DNA of 64,000 nt from Candidatus Scalindua sp. (GTDB lineage: Bacteria > Planctomycetota > Brocadiia > Brocadiales > Scalinduaceae). The notes below the pieces were generated by a model. It had not been told where the DNA came from and made no database searches. It was given only the letters and a program-made list of their open reading frames with translations. Location: assembly GCA_031316155.1 (NCBI GenBank), contig JALDRB010000004.1:124001-188000 (forward strand), in the 5' to 3' direction. This document shows positions 42,901-51,927 of this stretch, piece after piece. The position numbers and the translations under genes were made by a program. Every line of letters starts with the position of its first letter. Within the stretch, counting starts at the first letter, position 1.

Positions 42901-42985
42901 TGATCAGAATCTGCTTTCAAACAAATCATTTATTATTACGAGGAAATCATCTCTCGTTAACAAAGAAAATCCTGCTGTTCATTAG
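39962..42985 (+). CDS. large S41 (carboxyl-terminal processing) protease with PDZ and C-terminal repeat domains
   Basis: About 1,007 aa from ATG 39962 (39971 is also possible). One N-terminal membrane helix (LLLPLMLFLTIIFVAI) exports it. A PDZ domain follows (GKFGGVGMVVGMRDGILSVI), then the S41 core with Ser387 in GSASGAE and Lys412 in FGKGSIQ, spaced as in tail-specific proteases. The rest holds two CARDB-like beta domains, an SH3-like segment (GVAIYNGVSSTTPVVAYVNK) and a final beta domain. Much longer than CtpA, it resembles the MXAN_5808-type proteases. Likely periplasmic quality control or processing. Confidence 0.9.
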   Translation: MKFMKLPCSFKRRYFYKLLLPLMLFLTIIFVAISHSNSRNKDFVSEIESAKDVHKFRLVGIVCSYLNRLYVEPERIVPKEMIRESVSWLERIIPEVMVDIDESSEEIKILVQEHSQTVDISHIKRLSDLYTTLSDILHFVNENKSNEVKAEDIEYAAINGMLSQLDPHSIVFPPVDFTEFKIGTSGKFGGVGMVVGMRDGILSVISPIEGTPAYRANLQSGDKIITIDEDSTINMSLPEAVSKLRGDPSTQVILTIESEKSGATKTVTLTREIIEIPTVDSKLLDDKVGYIKIRNFQEDTSQSLDEQIAHLTKESGGLKGLILDLRFNSGGLLDQAIAVSDKFLSSGIIVVTVGPMGKHEELRKAKKSSKDFGNYPIVAIINAGSASGAEIVAGALKDNNRAVLIGDLSFGKGSIQQLIDLLDGAALKLTIGKYLTPSFTDIQSVGITPDIMLSQTRVTEDEIIMFNEDLYSREKDLRKHLEESTETEIPFEKVKYLLKNVDETQEEKDENYYKLPDLSEDTHVTFAKTIILNATSSQREKILNQLKPVVEDFKKSEMEKISSALNAIGVDWSTGKTSALPLATVSLDLNGEYFKAGEEVKIEVSITNTGEGTFYQLRGITESENPLLDKHEFLLGKIEKGEKKTSTKTIKLPENILSRMDEFVIKFSELNNNTPSDTKTTISIEALPRPAFAYSYHIIDEGEGLRGNGDGIIQKGEDVELVFLIKNVGKGTSEKNIVALRDLNHKEVFIKKGKLELGKLLPGDSKTLKIGLSVRETLEADNFSVDITIADTTYGSRLTDKMTFSVSQESGAETLESTKKTLRVINDGVAIYNGVSSTTPVVAYVNKGTVLTADKKTRTLFRVEMPDNRFGWISSEEVEVSFLQDSYGLKISDLLLHKIPPIIDLDQEKLHETFGMDHVVVAGTVSDDNRVQYVYILVNEDKVFYSSNNRATETDISHFPFTCNVPLKEGPNVISIVAKDDQNLLSNKSFIITRKSSLVNKENPAVH

Positions 42986-43147
42986 TATTTCGTACTATGT
43001 AAATTTGTGGTTAAATTTGTTTCATCATAATACGGTTCTCACTTGACTTTGACCTTTTATAAAAGTATCGTATTATCTAAATAATATAACCCAGAAACAT
43101 TATAATACTTTATAACTTTTTTTCTAGCTTGAAAATGGAGATATGGT

Positions 43148-43546
43148 ATGTCTTTAGCCGGTAAAACATTCAAAGAAGCAGGAAAAGATATACCGAAAGG
43201 AACAGTGTTATTTAAAGAGGGTGATAAAGGCGATGAAATGTACTTAATATGCTCGGGTGAGGTGAAACTGACCAGGAAGACGCCCAATGGAGAAATAATC
43301 TTAACTGTTCTGGGTTTTGGAGAATTTTTTGGTGAGATGTCTGTTATTACGAATAAACCCCGTACAATCAACGCCGAAACGGTCACTGATTGCAGGCTAA
43401 ATATTATCAGTAAAAATGTGTTAGAAACATTAGTATCAAGCAATCCTCTAGTCGCATTGAGCATACTGAAAAAAATGATCTTCAGATTAGAAAATGCTTA
43501 TGATAAAATAGAAGACCTCTCAATTTCTGTAAATCAGGTACGGTAA
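43148..43546 (+). CDS. single-domain cyclic-nucleotide-binding protein
   Basis: 132 aa, one CRP-type nucleotide-binding beta-barrel (KGTVLFKEGDKGDEMYLICS, GEFFGEMSVITNKPRTINAE) and a C-terminal helix (LSILKKMIFRLENAYDKIED). The helix-turn-helix of CRP/FNR proteins is absent, so it should act by protein contact. TGGAG lies upstream of the ATG. The gene is convergent with the formate dehydrogenase gene. Confidence 0.9.
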   Translation: MSLAGKTFKEAGKDIPKGTVLFKEGDKGDEMYLICSGEVKLTRKTPNGEIILTVLGFGEFFGEMSVITNKPRTINAETVTDCRLNIISKNVLETLVSSNPLVALSILKKMIFRLENAYDKIEDLSISVNQVR

Positions 43547-43597
43547 TCGGATTGTAATCGTACCCATACCAAATCCAACCCCGCTTGTGGTATTCTT

Positions 43598-46303
43598 TTA
43601 AAGTTTTTCTATCTTTGCAGCACAGGTTTTATAAGCAGGCATAAAACCAAAATCATCCTTTGGTACTGTAGTATTCATGGAAGCTTTAGTTAGCAAATTT
43701 ACCGGTGCACTTAAAAAATGAAACGGTATCCAGATTTGTTTCGACATGACCCTGCTTGTAATTTTAGCGTAGAGGGTTATTTCTCCCCGTTTAGTAGAAA
43801 CCCTTACCATATCACCATCTTGTATGCCGGTCACATCGGCATCATCTGGTGAGATTTCAACAAAAGCGTACGGTTGCTTTTGTGTACTTCCATTTGCTCG
43901 TAGGGTCATAGATCCTGTATTAAAGTGATAGAGAATCCGCCCCGTACTGAGAATGAATGGGAATTGAGTGCTAGTTTTCTCTAAACATGGCTCCCTTTCC
44001 GTTAAAGAAAAAGTGGCTTTTCCATTAGAAAATTCCTTCTCATAAAGAAATTTCGTTCCCTGATGTTTCATATCAGGGCAGGGCCACTGTATCCCAATGG
44101 TTTCTATCCTTTGATAATTTATTCCCGCAAAGTTTGGTGAAACAATCCTTATCTCTTCCCATATGGCTTCCGGTGATTGATAATTCATAGGATAACCCAT
44201 TTGATTTGCCAGTTCTGAAATGATCTTCCAATCTGCCTTCGCTTTTCCTGGTGGCAAAGAGGTCTTTCTTACTCTTTGCACTCTCCTTTCTAAATTAGTA
44301 AAAGTACCATCTTTTTCCGCAAAACACGCTGCAGGTAATAAAACATCAGCATACTGAGCTGTGTTTGACATAAAAATATCCTGTGCTACCAACAAATCCA
44401 AGTTTTTAAATGCCTTTTTTACTCTTTTAGTATCCGGTTCACTCATCAAAACATCAGTCCCCATAACAAACAGAGCCTTGATCTCTCCGTCATACGCTTT
44501 ATTCATCATTTCTCTTATCGTTAAGCCACCGTTTTTGGGTAACGATGTTTTGTAATACTTCTCAAACTTACTTCGCATCTTACTGTCTGTGACGGGTTGG
44601 AAATCTGTATAAAAGTTTGGAGTTGCTCCCATAGTAAAGGCTCCGAAACCGTTATTCTGGCCTAAAAGGGGATTTATTCCGGTACCCTCTTTACCGATGT
44701 TGCCTGTAAGCAAAGTTAAATTCGCAAGGCCCTGAACATTATCAATACCGGTACTATGTTGCGTTATACCACTTCCATAAAATATCATAGCATTTTTTGC
44801 ATTGGCATAGATCCTGGCTACTTCTTTTATTGTATTTTCCGATATGCCTGTTAGGTCTTTTACCTTTTTCTCTTCAATCGTAAACATTGACTTTATCAGG
44901 TTTTCAAAATTCTTTACTTTTCCCTTGATAAATTTTTCATCATAAAGTTTCTCTTTAATAATTACGTTTATGATAGCATTAATAAGATAGATGTCAGACC
45001 CCGGTTTAGGATTCAAATAGATTTTGGCTATCTTTTTAAGCCATATATTTCGTGTATCAGCAACAATTAACGTTGAACCTTTTCTTACGGCTTTCTTTAT
45101 TTCAAGCCCTATTATGGGGTGTGCCTCTGTTATGTTTGCTCCAAAAACAAATATAACATCGGATTTTAAAATCTCTGCAATCGAGTTCGTCATGGTTCCA
45201 AATCCCAGAGACTCCTTTAAGCCAATTATCGTAGGTGAGTGACACTCTGCTTCTGACTGATCGATATTGTTCGTACCAATCACTGCTCTGGCAAACTTTT
45301 GAAATAAATAATTTTCTTCGTTTGTGCAACGCCCTGATCCAATTAGTGCTATAGAGTCGTTACCATGCTTTGATTTTATCTCCAGTATTTTACTGGAGAT
45401 AACTTCGTATGCGTTTTCCCAACTTGACTTTTCAAGGTTTCCGTTGCTCCGTACCATCGGAACCTCAAGTCTGTCCTGATGGTAAATAAAATCGTAGGCG
45501 TATCTGCCTTTTGTACACAGATTCCCATTATTTGGAACAATTCCCACTTCAGATGTTATTTTGTTTATTCCTTCATGAATAGTGTGGAAGTCGACTTGAC
45601 ACCCGATACTACAATAACCGCATGTGGTTCTCACCTTTTTTGTTTGAAAAGAGCGGCCTTTGTTCATTGCCTTTTTATCAAGTAAGGCACCTGTAGGACA
45701 TGTTGATACACATTGACCACATAGTACACATGGACCGTCGAGCAAAGACTCTCCGAAAGGAGTTGCAACCCACATTTTAAAACCTCTGCCTCCAAATTCT
45801 ATAGCATGATCCTGTTGAATCTCACCACAAATTCTTACACAGCGACCACATCTTATGCATTTTGGTGTTTCTCTGGAAATAAGTTCATTACGATCAGGGA
45901 TAACACCACCTCTTTTCTCATCACTCCTGTACGCCTCTCCCTTAATGCCCATCGCATAAGCAACATCCTGAAGTTCGCAACAACCTGTTGCCTCACAGGT
46001 CATGCAATCGAGAGGATGATCTGATAAAATATATTCTAGAACACCTTTCCTGGTTTTCTGAATATTTTCAGATTCAGTACAAACTTCCATTCCTTCATTT
46101 ACTTTCGTTATGCATGAGACCTGTAGTTGCCGCGCACCTTTGACTTCAACCAAGCAGAGTCTGCAACCTCCATAAGGTTCGAGACGGTTATCATGACAAA
46201 GAGTTGGAATCCAGATACCATTTTCTCTTGCAACTTCAAGTATCGTTTTGCCCTCACCAGCTTCATACGTTTTATTATTTATTGTTATTTTAATACTCTT
46301 CAT
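43598..46303 (-). CDS. fdhA: formate dehydrogenase alpha subunit, NuoG-like N-terminus
   Basis: 901 aa. Order: [2Fe-2S] domain (CHDNRLEPYGGCRLCLVEVK), His-Cys3 cluster (HPLDCMTCEATGCCE), two [4Fe-4S] sets (CIRCGRCVRICGE, CVLCGQCVSTCP), then the molybdopterin enzyme with CGYCSIGC and active-site Cys354 in AECHSPT, where some formate dehydrogenases have selenocysteine. The C-terminus is the cofactor-binding barrel (STGRILYHFNTGSMTLR). It oxidises formate or reduces CO2 with a bis-MGD cofactor. No NuoE/F-like partner or electron-transfer subunit is adjacent. The MOSC/MogA genes at 6.9-7.8 kb may help make its cofactor. Confidence 0.92.
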   Translation of the reverse strand: MKSIKITINNKTYEAGEGKTILEVARENGIWIPTLCHDNRLEPYGGCRLCLVEVKGARQLQVSCITKVNEGMEVCTESENIQKTRKGVLEYILSDHPLDCMTCEATGCCELQDVAYAMGIKGEAYRSDEKRGGVIPDRNELISRETPKCIRCGRCVRICGEIQQDHAIEFGGRGFKMWVATPFGESLLDGPCVLCGQCVSTCPTGALLDKKAMNKGRSFQTKKVRTTCGYCSIGCQVDFHTIHEGINKITSEVGIVPNNGNLCTKGRYAYDFIYHQDRLEVPMVRSNGNLEKSSWENAYEVISSKILEIKSKHGNDSIALIGSGRCTNEENYLFQKFARAVIGTNNIDQSEAECHSPTIIGLKESLGFGTMTNSIAEILKSDVIFVFGANITEAHPIIGLEIKKAVRKGSTLIVADTRNIWLKKIAKIYLNPKPGSDIYLINAIINVIIKEKLYDEKFIKGKVKNFENLIKSMFTIEEKKVKDLTGISENTIKEVARIYANAKNAMIFYGSGITQHSTGIDNVQGLANLTLLTGNIGKEGTGINPLLGQNNGFGAFTMGATPNFYTDFQPVTDSKMRSKFEKYYKTSLPKNGGLTIREMMNKAYDGEIKALFVMGTDVLMSEPDTKRVKKAFKNLDLLVAQDIFMSNTAQYADVLLPAACFAEKDGTFTNLERRVQRVRKTSLPPGKAKADWKIISELANQMGYPMNYQSPEAIWEEIRIVSPNFAGINYQRIETIGIQWPCPDMKHQGTKFLYEKEFSNGKATFSLTEREPCLEKTSTQFPFILSTGRILYHFNTGSMTLRANGSTQKQPYAFVEISPDDADVTGIQDGDMVRVSTKRGEITLYAKITSRVMSKQIWIPFHFLSAPVNLLTKASMNTTVPKDDFGFMPAYKTCAAKIEKL

Positions 46304-46514
46304 CTGAAAATAAGTCCTTTTCTGCTGAAATATTTACAAAAATGTTGTGTTAAAGGAACCGCTAAATTCTACAAAAATGAACAAATAATGCAAACAAAAC
46401 CTTTTTTTAGTTACCTATGAATAGAGTCAGAAACTAAAAGGTTTATGTTTCAATGAATTATTCAGGTCTTCCCAGATTTCTAAACAATTCTTTTTATTGG
46501 GCATAATCATATTT

Positions 46515-47267
46515 TTATATCTCAACAATCATTAAATCCTCAGCCAGTATTATCTCACCACTAAATTCTTTTTTACATTGTCCCAAAATATCATAACCGT
46601 CACAGATTGGATAAAAATGTGTCAATATTAACTTTTTGCAATGCGATTCCCTTGCTATCATTCCTGCAAATGATGAATTAAGATGACCTTCTACTTTAAT
46701 GTGTTTTGGATGTGAACACTCAAGTAGCAGTGTATCTGCATCTTTGGCCAGATTAACGATATTTTTACAATAGTCCGTGTCTCCTGAATATACCAGAGTC
46801 TTACCGCTCCTGGTTTCAATCCGGTATGCATTACTGTTAGCGGAGTGTTTAACTGTACGTGATGAGATCTTAAAATCATCAAAATTAAGGTGACTGTCGG
46901 TTAGTTCTCTGATTTCCAGATTGCATTCCCTTGGTTCAAGTAAATTGTTAAAATTTCTGGATAGATTCTGATAAAATTCTCTCATACCGTTAGGACCTAT
47001 AAGTGTAAGATTTTTTGGTTTATGTTCACCCGGAATCATGAAGGCAAAAAGTAGTGAAATCATATCCACAACATGATCTGGATGGAAATGAGTGTAAACT
47101 GCATACTCAATCTCTTTAAGAGAATAAGGAGACTCTGCAATCTTTCTCAGGGTGCCTGAACCACTATCCATCAGGATGTTTTTTTTGTCAATGCTCACCA
47201 GATAACCGGAAGGCCCCCTTCTGGCCGTAACAATTCCCGCACCGGAACCAAGGATCGTTAGCTTCAT
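46515..47267 (-). CDS. metallo-beta-lactamase-fold hydrolase (RNase Z-like)
   Basis: 250 aa. MKLTILGSGAGIVTARRGPS, the metal motif YTHFHPDHVVDM, TVKHSANSNAYRIE, YSGDTDYCKN and the final LTHFYP are the elements of the RNase Z/ElaC-like branch. Substrate could be a tRNA 3' tail or a phosphodiester; a short exosite arm argues against a classical tRNase Z. It is a single gene between the formate dehydrogenase and a repeat. Confidence 0.88.
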   Translation of the reverse strand: MKLTILGSGAGIVTARRGPSGYLVSIDKKNILMDSGSGTLRKIAESPYSLKEIEYAVYTHFHPDHVVDMISLLFAFMIPGEHKPKNLTLIGPNGMREFYQNLSRNFNNLLEPRECNLEIRELTDSHLNFDDFKISSRTVKHSANSNAYRIETRSGKTLVYSGDTDYCKNIVNLAKDADTLLLECSHPKHIKVEGHLNSSFAGMIARESHCKKLILTHFYPICDGYDILGQCKKEFSGEIILAEDLMIVEI

Positions 47268-47333
47268 ATTATATTTAATTACATTATAGTGATTGTATCA
47301 GCTTCCTGAATCAAATGTCATCATTCATATATA

Positions 47334-47474
47334 TATACTCATCTCATAACGATTTTCGGATAAAATCAAAAAATTATTTTGCCTGAGTAAAGTCCTCGGC
47401 GCCTTTTGTCCGAAAATACCTTCACCAAGATTTGGTTTCAAGTAATACAAAAAAACCAAATTGGTTTTAGTATA
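47334..47474. repeat. intergenic palindromic repeat, copy B (141 bp)
   Basis: Same length and TATACT/AGTATA ends as copy A at 19277, with small changes. It keeps the GAGTAAAGTCCTCGGCGCC block in the centre. Confidence 0.88.
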
Positions 47475-48096
47475 TTATCATCTTATCACGTTGTAAAAAT
47501 AGCATAAAGTCTTAAATTATATCTTTCCGGTAACATAGAAAGTCAGAAAAAAGAAAAATAATGAATACGAGCAAAACGCATTAATGTTATTGTAGACCGT
47601 TATCCAAAGTACTACTGCTCGTCAGAATTGAAGGGGCTGGTCATAGCATTCTCTCTCTATAAAGAATGCTATACAATTGTTCGTCGGATGATAAGATTTG
47701 ATAAGGAACTGAAGAATTAAAGGACATTTCTCGCTCAATTATAGTACGAAGCTGTGCTAAAAAGATAGAAAGCAAGGGGGAGTTTAGCGTTGCATTTTCC
47801 TACCTTTAGTCCTTTACACTCCGCACATTAAGTGAAATGGGTTAATTCAGGAAAGTGCCTATCCTTTTGAAACAGGTTTCACGAAATCTATGTGAGATTT
47901 CCATGGAGCACAATACCGAGCAAAGGTAATAACGCAATCCATTGCGTCTGTTGTCGGTTAAACCGAAACAGTATCGACACAAAATCACTACAGTAAACTA
48001 TAAGCCTGTTTCAAAGAGATAGGCATATTCATAAATACTGTAAGCTTTAAAAGTATATTGATTCTATCTGAACAAAGATACTTTTTTCATTGAAGA
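47475..48096. other. gene-free stretch with a MITE-like inverted repeat
   Basis: No gene seen. TGCCTATCCTTTTGAAACAG (47856 onward) and its near-exact complement ending at 48025 enclose 128 bases, giving a 170-bp unit. It may be a deletion derivative of an insertion sequence. Confidence 0.55.
47856..48025. repeat. MITE-like unit with 21-bp imperfect terminal inverted repeats
   Basis: Outer 21 bases (47856-47876 and 48005-48025) are complementary at 19 of 21 positions by my reading. No transposase frame is inside. Confidence 0.6.
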
Positions 48097-49665
48097 CTAA
48101 TTTGCATATGAAATAGTATCATAATAAGCACGCTGTTGCGTTGATTCAACCTCAAAGCTGCCAACCATTATGCTGCTACTATTTGTGTTTATCGTAAGCA
48201 CCTGACCAAAGGCATTCACCGTTGTCAGACCCGGACTGAAATTGATCGTTATGGTATAGTTGGTATTCTGTGAGTATTGACTTGAAAAAACCGCACTATC
48301 TACCACAGCTCCGCCTACAAACTTCTTCAAATACCCTGCTCCATAACCATCTGAATTGTTCAACCGATAATAGGTATTTGCATCCTGCCTCAGATACACA
48401 TCTATGATCCCTCCATTTGGATATTTGACAGTAGGTCGAAAATCTATGCTGAAGGTTCCCGTGCCAAGTACCGGCAGGCTACGTGAGAACTTCAGTGCGA
48501 CATCGTCACCCACAATCACCTGGGCCCTCTTCCCTGTCGAATCATAGACAAATGATCCTACACCTCCCTTTGTCCAGGTATTCGTGAGGGTATAACTTCC
48601 GGTAGAGTTCGTATCGAAATTATCGCTGAACAGGGTAGTACATGAACTTGCGTTAATGGTTATTACCCCCGGCGAATAAGCGCTGACCACCGGGTTCGTT
48701 CCGTCGTTTGTTCTCCCGTAGACATAATACGTTCCGGGTGTGATTCCGGTTGTATTCCACGAACAGGTTACTCCTGTTCCCTCGGGCGCCGCCGCACATG
48801 CCCCAGTTATAGCGGTTCCGTCTAGACCGGTGTTGTTCGTATCATAGAAGAAAGCCGCAGTTACTACATCATCTGTGTCTCCTAAACTATACGTAACATT
48901 ATACGAACTGCCGGCTGTCACCGTGTCTCCTACTCCATCAGGCTGAGATATTCTCAGTGTTGTAGGGGCATTGTTGAAATTCTTATATGAGATATTATCA
49001 TAATAAGCACGCTGTTGTGTAGACTCTACCTCAAAGCTGCCAACCATTATACTGCTACTATTGGTGTTTATTGTAAGCACCTGGCCAAAGGCATTCACCG
49101 TTGTCAAACCCGGACTGAAATCAATCGTTATAGTATAATTAGTATTCTGTGAGTATTGATTTGAAAAAGATGCACTAGCTACCACAGCTCCACCTATAAC
49201 TTTCTTCAAAGACTTTGCTCCATAACCATCTGTATTCTGCAACCAGTAATAGTTATTTGCATCTTGTCTCAAATACACATCTATAATCCCTCCAGCCGGA
49301 TATTTGGTTATGGGGAGAAAGTCTAAGCTGAAGGTTCCCTTGTCAAGTACCGGCAGGTTACGCGAAAACGAGAGTGCGACATCGTCACCTGTCAGCACCT
49401 GAGCTCTCTTCCCTGTAGAATCATAGATAAATGATCCAACCCCCCCCTTAGTCCACGTATTCTTGATAGTATAATTTCCGGTTGTGTTTGTGTTGAAATT
49501 ATCAATGAAGCTTTTATCCTCTGTATTTACTGGAGCTGAGCAAGCATTTGTGGTGTAGAGAAGGATTATTATGTTTAATATAAAAAGTGATATGAAGTTT
49601 GAAGTGGTAAAATGAGAAAAGGTTGTTTTTTTTTCAGATTGTGTTAGAGCATAATATGTTGACAT
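48097..49665 (-). CDS. secreted protein with duplicated beta-sandwich domain
   Basis: 522 aa. A long n-region and hydrophobic stretch (SLFILNIIILLYTTNACSA) form the signal sequence. Residues ~52-228 and ~346-522 are near-identical domains (both contain VNAFGQVLTINTNSSSIMVG and SFEVESTQQRAYYD), LamG/concanavalin-like in strand pattern. Between them lies an Ig/Fn3-like domain (TLRISQPDGVGDTVTAGSSY). AAGGAGG precedes the ATG, and a cyclic-di-GMP-I riboswitch lies in the leader. A surface adhesion or matrix role controlled by cyclic di-GMP fits, but is inferred. Confidence 0.85.
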   Translation of the reverse strand: MSTYYALTQSEKKTTFSHFTTSNFISLFILNIIILLYTTNACSAPVNTEDKSFIDNFNTNTTGNYTIKNTWTKGGVGSFIYDSTGKRAQVLTGDDVALSFSRNLPVLDKGTFSLDFLPITKYPAGGIIDVYLRQDANNYYWLQNTDGYGAKSLKKVIGGAVVASASFSNQYSQNTNYTITIDFSPGLTTVNAFGQVLTINTNSSSIMVGSFEVESTQQRAYYDNISYKNFNNAPTTLRISQPDGVGDTVTAGSSYNVTYSLGDTDDVVTAAFFYDTNNTGLDGTAITGACAAAPEGTGVTCSWNTTGITPGTYYVYGRTNDGTNPVVSAYSPGVITINASSCTTLFSDNFDTNSTGSYTLTNTWTKGGVGSFVYDSTGKRAQVIVGDDVALKFSRSLPVLGTGTFSIDFRPTVKYPNGGIIDVYLRQDANTYYRLNNSDGYGAGYLKKFVGGAVVDSAVFSSQYSQNTNYTITINFSPGLTTVNAFGQVLTINTNSSSIMVGSFEVESTQQRAYYDTISYAN

Positions 49666-49715
49666 TACAGCACCTCCTTATAAAAGCCGTGCAAAACACA
49701 GCCAATAAAGGTACT

Positions 49716-49812
49716 GTATTTGCCTGGCGACTTTGCAACCATATCCTGCAACTCAGGACTTAGGCCAATGGTTTTGCGTCCTACCCTTTCGAGTAGTTTG
49801 CCTTTTTCAGGT
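49716..49812 (-). promoter_or_regulatory. cyclic-di-GMP-I riboswitch (GEMM-I)
   Basis: On the minus strand the aptamer core is plain: GGCAAAC, hairpin TACTC-GAAA-GGGTA with a GNRA loop, GGACGCAAA, then CCAT...GGCCTAA...ATGG closing the third stem. This is the order and sequence of the GEMM-I motif. It ends about 60-70 bases before the start of the secreted protein gene, with pairing possibilities near the ribosome-binding site as expression platform. Confidence 0.9.
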
Positions 49813-49830
49813 TTGTTAGAACTGTTTAAT

Positions 49831-50372
49831 TAAACAATAAGTTATGAATGTATTTTCGTCTTAGTTATAATATTCTTTAGATGATTTAGAATAATAATGT
49901 CAAAATGTCAAAAAATTAACGCTACACAATATTTTAAAAAATGTCCTGAAAATTCATCATTTCTGTCCATTTTTAAGTAGACAAATCAGAGATTTGATCA
50001 CTTGTAACGGAAGAAATATTAAAAGGTAGTTTTCTCTTAAGTGTCTAATCTAATGAGATGATATATAGCGTAATAAACTGTATAGTCACTGATATTTGGA
50101 AAGTTGGCTGGATGTGGTTAATTCTCTTTGATTTGACAGAGGGAATGACGTCAGAGCTGCGTACGGTCAAATATTTCTCAGGGGTTAATTAGTCTGGCAT
50201 CTCAGGCAGGAGGAGAACAATTATTACGTGTTATTACAGAGAGATGGTTATAGGCGTAAGCATTTTCGAAAAGTGTAGATGGAATGAAAACAGATAGCGC
50301 AGATTTTTCATATAAGTATTCATAAAAAAACCTACAAAAACTTGTCTTTGAACCCTGGTTGGTTAAAGACGC
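49831..50372. other. gene-free stretch
   Basis: Upstream part should hold the promoter of the riboswitch transcript. I see no gene and no clear repeat. Confidence 0.5.
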
Positions 50373-51771
50373 CTATATGATATATTTCTTCCTATTAGCG
50401 ATCGCGATTTCTAATCCATTTGCATTCAATTCTTTCTTCAGGGCTTTTTTGGCATCCGTCTCTCCAGGAACAAGGAATATCTTTGCGGGTTTTTCCCGAA
50501 ATCTCTTGACCCAGCGTACTAAATCATTCTTGTCTGCATGTGCTGAATATCCGGACATCTCATGGATATCTGCCTTTATGTTCGTTCGTTTACCATCAAT
50601 TATTACGTATCTTCTTCCTCTTTTGTTAGTGATACTGTAAGTCAGGATATCTCTGCCAAGCGTGCCGGGGGATTGATAACCAACAAAAATGATATCATTC
50701 TTATAATCCGGCAGGAAATTTCTCAGATAATTGATAACCCTTCCGCCCGTACACATGCCGCTTCCTGCTATGACAATTGCAGGTCATCCTCTTTTCTGTA
50801 ACCACTTTATAATCTTTTGATGATCTCCATGATTCTTAACAGTTACAATTCCCGGGAAGAGAAAGGGATTATCGTCTTTTTCAAGGAGTCTTCTTGATTC
50901 TTTATCCCAGAATGGCTTAAGGGTAGCATATAATGTCGTAAACTTGTTCGCCAGAGGCGAATCCACGACAACAGGTACTTCGGTAGATTTTTGGATTCGA
51001 AGATTGCATTCAGTTCATAAAGCAGTTCCTGTGTCCTGCCAATTGCAAATGCTGGTATTATGACGATTCCATTATCAGCAATAGATTTCTTCAGTACCTT
51101 TAACAAAGTACTGCGTCTATCTTTCCTTCCTGAATGCACTTTATTTCCATACGTTGATTCAAGTACGAGAATGTCTGTCATATAAGTGGAGTGTTGTGAA
51201 TTTAGAATTGGAGTGTAGGGTGCGTCGAGATCACCGGAGAAGACTATTCTTCTTTTTTCTCTGTCAATTAATCTCTTATATTTATTTCCTGAAGCAACAT
51301 GAACCTCAACGAAGGCACTGCCAAGTATGTATCCCCCGCGGGGTGGAATTTAATCCGGAATGTATCTGATATGGTTATTCATTACTTATATTTGCAAGGA
51401 ATAATGAGATTTTTTATCAGGTTCAAAACTTTTTGCATAAGTCTATAGTTTCTCGTAAAACCGATTTTGAGTGCATCCTCGAGTTGTTCGGCAACCAAAC
51501 ATGATGTTGGTATAGTGGTATATATGGGGCCCTTGTAACCGGCTGCGAGCAGATAGGGAAGGCGTCCGATATGGTCTATGTGTACGTGCGTGAGGATCAG
51601 TCCCTTGAGATTTGAGATATCAAAATTTATCCTTAATTCATTGTATTTTCGTGCTTCCTTACCCTGAAAGATGCCACAATCAATCAGTATACTTTCATCT
51701 TTGCATGAAATTTGATGACATGAACCCGTGACACCTTCTGTAGCGCCATGAAATTGTAAGTTAATTTGCAT
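50373..51771 (-). pseudogene. broken beta-CASP metallo-beta-lactamase RNase/nuclease gene
   Basis: The pieces of one ~460-residue protein lie in order but in three frames. 51771-51382 has the MBL core with THVHIDHIGR; 51350-51181 continues ILGSAFVEVHVASG and RIVFSGDLDAP; 51181-50843 has LVLESTYGNKVHSG and IPAFAIGRTQELLYEL; then, after another shift, an in-frame TGA at 50784 interrupts before SGMCTGGRVINYL; the end has SGYSAHADK. At least two frameshifts and one stop break it. Active proteins of this family process RNA or DNA in a YSH1/CPSF-like manner. Confidence 0.88.
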
Positions 51772-51927
51772 CGAAAGATAACAGACAAGTTCACTAAAAT
51801 GTGGTTTGAAAGGATACCCTAAAAGGGTAAAATTATTTGTACAAATTGTGTTGATCTAAAGCATCCGAGTCTTCATACTATGATAGTGAATTTCTGCACA
51901 AAGCAAACCGAATAACATTAACTCTTA

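Noticed and set aside
47475..48096. riboswitch upstream of a plus-strand gene
   Set aside because: No plus-strand gene follows; the region lies downstream of a minus-strand gene, and the inverted repeat is better explained as a MITE-like unit.
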